In this document: piece by piece, positions 58,567 to 64,000 of the stretch | How positions within the stretch are numbered: the stretch's first letter is position 1 | How the letters are laid out: every line of letters begins with the position of its first letter | Origin: Hyalella azteca | Taxonomy: Eukaryota; Arthropoda; Malacostraca; Amphipoda; Hyalellidae | DNA: 64,000 nt | NCBI RefSeq assembly: GCF_000764305.2 | Contig: NW_025934948.1 | Span: 186,001 to 250,000 of the forward strand | Direction of reading: 5' to 3' | The notes under the pieces: model-generated | What the model was told of the DNA's origin: nothing | Databases searched by the model: none | What the model saw: the letters and a program-made list of their open reading frames with translations, nothing else | Translations under genes and position numbers: made by a program

Positions 58567-59392
58567 GGTTGATACAAGGTTCGGCCATAACAATTGAGTT
58601 GTGATCTAAGCTCATGGTCACGTCAGTCCCCGCACATTTAACCAAATCCATGTGACCAGCATACCCTAACAATTAAACCTAAATTAATAGTTCATACCCA
58701 CAATTGGGGCATCATTTCATTCAACTAACTACGTTTTTATTTCAGAGTAGAATAAGATTTTTGTATCAGTATTTTTTTATTTCAGAATAAAAAATAATAT
58801 TGCTTTGAATTGAATAATTATCTGAAGCTACGGTATTCAAGATTTTTGTTTATTGTTCCGACACTGTTTAAATTCATTATTTATCAACTTTAATAATGTA
58901 AAAACGCTTGTCTATAGTCGCTTGTCAGGAGGCAACATCATTTTTTTCTGGCCACGTTCAGGTAAATTGTGTTTTGTGGTGAGTTTTAATAGATTCAACA
59001 AGAATTTCTTGCTTCAATGTTGACAGTATCAAATCGACATTTCTATATACGAACTCATCAATGAATATCCCAATGCAATAAAATTCAAGGTTTGCTTTTT
59101 AGTGTATTTTCTCATTTACGGGCAAAGCGCTAGGTATTGTACTCATCATGTCCGTCCATCTGTCCGTGACTTTGTTTTTGTCAATGAGAAAATGCACCCT
59201 CTGTCACTCATTGCAGTGAGTACCGAGTTATATTTTTCATTTCTGTTTTGTGCTCTCAAAGACTATCTTCAACCAGTCTATTTGGTGAACTTCAATAAAG
59301 CGCGTTTTGAACTTTAAGTTATGAATTGCATAACTCGAAATTCGTTTCGCTAACAAATAATAGTGTTCAGTACTATAACGCTTAGCTCATTG
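58567..59392. other. Unit B-specific DNA between the duplicated blocks
   Basis: About 825 bp with no counterpart in unit A. It starts with a string (ggttcggccataacaattga) resembling the last 35 bases of the window, and contains the fold-back repeat at 59103-59210. It may be an inserted composite element. Confidence 0.6.
59103..59210. repeat. Fold-back repeat with gtccgtc core (family member 2)
   Basis: gtattttctcat at the left and atgagaaaatgcac near 59184-59197 form the arms. The core catgtccgtccatctgtccg matches the reverse complement of 1-126. It is more diverged from a perfect hairpin than the first copy. Confidence 0.6.
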
Positions 59393-59745
59393 GGTTATTA
59401 TTCATATAACTAAGGATTTGCTCACAAATTTTAGTTCATGATCACAATTGCTAAGTTGACCAATAAAGTTGTAATAATAAGTATACAAGTAATTAATTGT
59501 ACATTCATTTGGATGGTTTTCTCTAGTTATAACCAATAGAAATTTCAAACAAATATCTTGTGCTTCCTGTGGTTGCTGGCAACAGGTGTGAATATATTTC
59601 CTTGGCCAATGAGTGTTTCATGGGCTTCAGAAATTACAATAGATGAAAAATAAAAGGATATTAATGGAGAGTCAAAATTTTACTATCAAGTGTTCAATGT
59701 TTATTTCTTTACTTTCCTAGGATTAGCAATATTTTCTTTCATTTA
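59393..59745 (+). repeat. Secondary direct duplication in unit B, copy 2
   Basis: Matches 58220-58566 and continues into sequence collinear with unit A (39985 onward). This is therefore the copy in the ancestral position on its right side. Confidence 0.85.
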
Positions 59746-61653
59746 AAGTCTTTTCTGACTTTCATTACCCAATGACAAATGACAATTTTTTCTGCTACAA
59801 CCTATCCTGGGAATGTTACCGATTACTCTTCTGACAACTTTTATCTTTCTTTAATTGGGTAATATAACACAAAAAATCTGTGGCAGGAACTGCAATACAT
59901 GTTTCAGCACAACAAAAGCCAAGTACTGGATGTAAATGGAACAGCTAAGGATGCAGTTGAGTGTGGCTATTGTTAGGAAATGTGAGTGCTAGAATAAATG
60001 CCATTATTTTTGACAAGGCAATCTAGTAGTTCAATACACTTGCAATTGCAGTAGGAGCAAGCAGTAGGTACAAGGTATAGGAAACTGTGAGAGTGTTTCA
60101 ATTACTAGTGTTAAGTATAGACTACATGCAATTGCATGCATCAGTGCTAGATTACTGAAGATGGTATATACAGAATAAGGTGAAATGATTGAAACTAGAA
60201 GTGCCCACAGGAACTGGAAAGCAGACAAGACAAAAAGGGAAAAGGTTTATCCCAGGAGAGAATAGGATAAGAATTGGAATCTAAATTAAGACTGGTAAAC
60301 ACGATGTGAAATAGATGTTAATTGCAAGATGCATACCTACTACTCATGAAATGTGAGACAGAGGACATATCAACAAGTCATATATTATTGTACATGTGAG
60401 TCAACAGTTAAACACCTAATGATGAAGCATGATGCATAGGTGTAATATATCTTGAAATATTAAAACCAATGCTGGATGAGAGAGATAAGTGAGATGGCAC
60501 TGTTCATGAGAGAAAAGGGAATGAATGACTGCAAAAATAGTGGGTTTGTTGGCAGTAGTATCAGCATCTGGGTCTGATATTGTAAGTGGCTTAAGAGGAA
60601 GGGAGAGAATTAGAGAGAAGAAAAGTCTGGTAATATTAGAAGCCAGATGGGGCTATTTACAAATAACATAATTACATAACCACATAACTACCATGATACC
60701 AGTGAATGCCTACAACAAATGAATGATGAATGATGGACACAATGGATCAAGGTTTGGAAGCATGAAATAGAAAGGATACACTCCAGATTACTGAGATATG
60801 TATAATAGAAGCCCATATGGAGACCTACTATTAAATGGGAAAGCAGGAGCACTTGATGCAGGTATACATCAAGGGCAGAATGAGAGGAGGGAGGAGAGCT
60901 TCATGCAAGATGGGTATGAAAAAATGTACATTCCATACTGCATTAAATAACTTGGAACTGGACTTAAACAACTGGAGATTTTTGAGAACTGAGATACATG
61001 ACTGGATTAACCTTGAATATACACCAAATCATAGAATTCCATCCTGCATGGAATATTTTTCTAATAGTTAAATAAATTGCATGATCTAGCTGCAAAATTC
61101 CAAAATCATCAGAACAATATAAAAGTTGAAATTTTAATAGGCGATTGATGCACTTATCCTGCAGCAAAATTGTCAAGTCTACATAAGCAGGAATGTGCAA
61201 ATGTCAATTCTGAGCCATGTATATGCAATAGGATTGTTTTAGTTGAAAATTTTCTACTTTAAAATTTAAGCATTGACCTACTTCTATGTCCAACAAAATT
61301 TAAAATAGATGAATCATCTCCAAGAGAAGTAATTGGTACTGGACTACTGGCAGTTGCAAAACTGAGGTAAGATTCGCAAATTTACCACCCGAACATTATA
61401 AAAGATTTGGAAGAGAAGATTCTAGATTCTACCATTGGCATCAATGGATTCAATGCAGCTAACATTGTTACAGCGCTCTCAGTGTCTAGTTGTCTGCCGT
61501 CAATGCTTATCAATAGAAATGATTTATTGCACAAATAAAACTGAATCTTCTATCATAAAGGCCACTAACTGTCTAACTTAGCCTTGCCACAGCACTTCTT
61601 GCATTGTTGCTGGCATTCAAAAGTAATTATCTATCTTTTTGTCAAAAGTATGA
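59746..61653. other. Conserved intergenic DNA of unit B
   Basis: Collinear with 39985-40327 and 41564-43270 of unit A, across the empty hAT site. I see no gene. The short plus-strand frame at 60835-61071 is not maintained in A. Confidence 0.5.
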
Positions 61654-61661
61654 CACAATTT

Positions 61662-62097
61662 GGTATTACTTTAGATTAAGTGCATCCAAAAAAGGCATTT
61701 TTTTTAATTATATATTTTTTTGGGGTGTAGATAAAGAATCTGAAATCCGTTTTTGGCGGTCGGCATTGGAAAACCAATTTTTTTCCAATTATTTATTTAT
61801 TTTTTAAGATAAAATGCAGGTTAAATCTTGGCCCCAATATCTGTGGATTTATAGTGTTTTCAACTTAGCCTCGGCGACCCATATACTCTTGCAACCTCGG
61901 TTAGGTTAGGTTAGTTTTTTTCGCTGATTTTGCCAATTTTTGCCCATTTTTTTATGAATTAGAGCCTCCGAGAAAAAATTGATTTTCCAGTGCCGACCGC
62001 CAAAAACGGATTTCAGATTCCTAATCTACACCCCAAAAAAACACATAATTAAAAAAAAACACCCTTTTTTTGGATGCACTTAATCTAAAGTTTTACC
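61662..62097. mobile_element. 436-bp inverted-repeat element with 8-bp TSD (unit B only)
   Basis: Terminal inverted repeats of about 115 bp share ctttagattaagtgcatcca at each end, then gtgtaga, aatctgaaatccgtttttgg and cggtcggca. The flanks cacaattt at 61654-61661 and 62098-62105 form an 8-bp duplication. Unit A near 43270 is unoccupied. No ORF is supported. The central loop carries ggttaggttaggttag. A non-autonomous fold-back element, superfamily uncertain. Confidence 0.85.
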
Positions 62098-62105
62098 CAC
62101 AATTT

Positions 62106-63780
62106 TCTTGCACGATTGAATAACCTGAGTTATCATAGGCCATGGGGCAACTGAATCCTACCTAAAAGTTTCAATTTTAACCAGTATTATAGTTTCTATT
62201 GACAAGCGGCAAGGTAATTTAGATAAGTTACAACTCTTAATTGCAATTTTAATCAATACTTTTTTCAATTTAATTTAATTCTACAACTGCAACTGGCAAA
62301 AATGAGCATCATGGGAACATAGGTAAAATTGTCAACCATGCATCCCAAATTGAATGATAATGAATGGATTTGGTAGGTATTTTGTTAATCAGGTTTATGT
62401 ACCTATGAGAATTGAAATGCTGCTTCTATTTCAGAATAGGTTCTTGCATACACTTGTGAAAACTACCATGATAGCTACTTACAGTTACTAATTACTATTG
62501 TACTACCGTAATCTGTAAAAGTTCCGTAATAACGTACTACATCTTCAGTACTTACATTATAGTTACATACCATAATTGGCATAATATTAAGGTTGGCAAA
62601 GCTGTACTACCATAAGCCAGAAAAAGTCAGTGGCACATGCTTTCATTGTGTAAACATGTATAAGATTTTGCTCCCATAAATTAATCGCTTAAATAGCTTT
62701 TGAAGTGTGCATTGTGCAACATGACATGTTCAGCTCTTATTGATGGCATCACTGGCATGATTTGTTATTAAGGCTAATTCATTAATGTAATTTGTTGTGT
62801 TTGACTTGAGAGATGAATGGCTAGGTATAATGAAGTAGCTACCTAGGCTAAATGGACTAATATTTAGCAATTATTTAGTCTAATAAGCCTAACTCTAATT
62901 GAAATCTTGAAGTGTTGCAATCTTTCTTGATTCTTTCAAGTGGCAATGCAACTTTAATACCTAGGTACCTTCTAGCTATTTTTATCCTCTCTATCTTAAC
63001 TAAAATTTTTGGACCAAAAAAATGGCAGAGGTGGATCAAAAACAATAGGCTACCTAGGTATATGAAAAATTATAATGATTATAATTTTTAGAATTCCATC
63101 CTGTTAATTATGGAGACAGGAGATGTCATTCAATAGCCCTCAGGCTCACAAAGAGCTTTACAACGAATCAATCGGTCAATGAGCCCAAACAGCCCAACTT
63201 GTTTATGAAATGTGTAATGGTATGAAGTTATTATCAAAAAACAATCAAAAGCCTTATTCTAGTATTACCCCTTTGACGGTAGGCTAAATACTAAATACCT
63301 ATTAATCTTTGCTGAGTAGACTAGCTAGTAGGCAGTACCGCAGTTGCGCAGTAGTGGCTAACTGGCTACTGACTACTGAGGTGAGGTCTGAGCAGACTCT
63401 AAGAATTGGGCGAGGCTGCTGGCTTAGTCAAGTGACCGTAGTGACTAGTGAGTAAGTACTACTGTAGGTACTACTAACAAGAAGACTGAATCAAAGCTCA
63501 ACCAGCATCATGGCATGGCCATGCGGGCCCATGCCCATGAGCGGATCAGCACATGACACGAGTTCCTGACAATTGACCATGAGTGAAATTTAAATCATCA
63601 GAAGAGTTATTTTAATCGTAACTAATGAGGTATTGTTGAGATTGATAGGATGCAATATGCTTGTAAAAAAAGATACAGCCTTTTAACAACTTATTATCAA
63701 GTCTACCTCACATCTCACAATACACTTCGACTCCGTAACCCTAACACACGAAGCCTGACTGGCGAATGAGAGCTTCGCGA
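62106..63780. other. Outer part of unit B, no gene recognised
   Basis: Patchy match to 43320-48090 of unit A, including catcatggcatggcc and gaagcctgactggcgaatga. The repeats found in unit A at 43.7-47.2 kb and the MITE at 46156 have no counterpart that I can find here. Confidence 0.5.
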
Positions 63781-63806
63781 ATGGCGATAACTTCTAGAAG
63801 GATCCA

Positions 63807-63949
63807 GGGCCTATACTTTCAAAAAAAGTTAAGAGATCGTAAGTTCATCAGCCAATCATTGACGGCCTTTCAAGCAAAGTCCTCCAATCATAGACAAGAA
63901 AATAGAGCGTAAGTACGTACGTTCACTTAGCGAGTTTTGAAACTGGGCC
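63807..63949. mobile_element. Short MITE-like element, 143 bp
   Basis: The ends gggcctatactttcaaaa and ttttgaaactgggcc are imperfect complements, with further complementary stretches inside (catcagccaatca against ccaatcatagac). tcca flanks both sides (63803-63806 and 63950-63953), a possible 4-bp target duplication. No coding capacity. Confidence 0.6.
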
Positions 63950-64000
63950 TCCAGCCACGTGGACGTGGTTCGGCTATGAAAATTGAATGGCGATCTAAGC

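Larger units (their letters stand above)
50050..63780. repeat. Unit B of the large direct duplication
   Basis: Collinear with 25080-48090. Relative to A it lacks the three hAT insertions, the 1.19-kb element, the intron-3 MITE and coding exon 5 of the YEATS gene. It has gained the 436-bp element at 61662 and a secondary tandem duplication at 58220-59750. Similarity by eye is high in introns and flanks as well as exons, pointing to a fairly recent duplication. Confidence 0.8.

Noticed and set aside
61901..61917. Telomere-like ttagg repeats
   Set aside because: Only about three units, inside a transposable element loop. Too short to indicate a telomeric insertion.

Overview
The window is nuclear DNA of an animal, most likely an arthropod and possibly a non-insect one. 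It is AT-rich, with GT-AG introns, long intergenic stretches and many remnants of eukaryotic transposons (hAT, Tc1/mariner, Penelope-like, a CR1/Jockey-like 3' end). I see no bacterial or viral gene organisation. The arthropod call rests mainly on the type of mariner N-terminal domain and the general look of the repeats, so it is an inference.

Region by region. From 1 to about 25 kb I recognise no gene. This part holds a fold-back repeat (1-126), a 31-bp satellite framed by inverted repeats (11375-12425), an internally deleted mariner with 28-bp terminal repeats and TA target duplications (14054-14569), one possible orphan exon (16783-17015) and a dead Penelope-like element (23820-24798). From about 25.08 to 48.1 kb lies unit A, and from about 50.05 to 63.8 kb lies unit B. 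These are two direct copies of one ancestral segment, separated by about 2 kb. Each carries, on the minus strand, one copy of a YEATS-domain gene of the ENL/AF9 family (human MLLT1/MLLT3, Drosophila ear). These proteins read acylated histone H3 lysines and link them to transcription elongation complexes.

The two genes share exon boundaries and phases. Copy A (34327 down to 27567) has six coding exons and predicts 736 residues: a YEATS domain with its aromatic pocket intact, acidic LFGEDSDEE motifs, a poly-Ser/Cys tract and a C-terminal segment that may be a diverged AHD (the AF4/DOT1L-binding module of ENL/AF9). Copy B (56145 down to 51250) keeps an open frame but has lost exon 4 through a deletion of about 1.15 kb. 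The loss keeps the frame because the exon is 126 nt and phase 0. Copy B also has a 1-nt deletion near its 3' end that replaces the last 30 residues with six, and a Gly for Ala change beside the acyl-lysine pocket. Copy A looks intact. Copy B looks like a paralogue that is changing function or decaying.

The duplicates serve as a record of transposition. Unit A has gained three hAT-like elements with perfect 8-bp target duplications (35541-37348, 37422-38645, 40336-41555), a 1.19-kb element with terminal inverted repeats in the 3' flank, and a truncated inverted-repeat element in intron 3. Unit B still shows the matching empty sites. Two of the hATs hold other elements: a mariner transposase fragment, a non-LTR 3' end and a near-perfect palindrome. 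Unit B has its own 436-bp inverted-repeat element (61662-62097) and a secondary 360-bp tandem duplication. Exon coordinates were worked out by hand from splice signals and cross-checked between the two copies.
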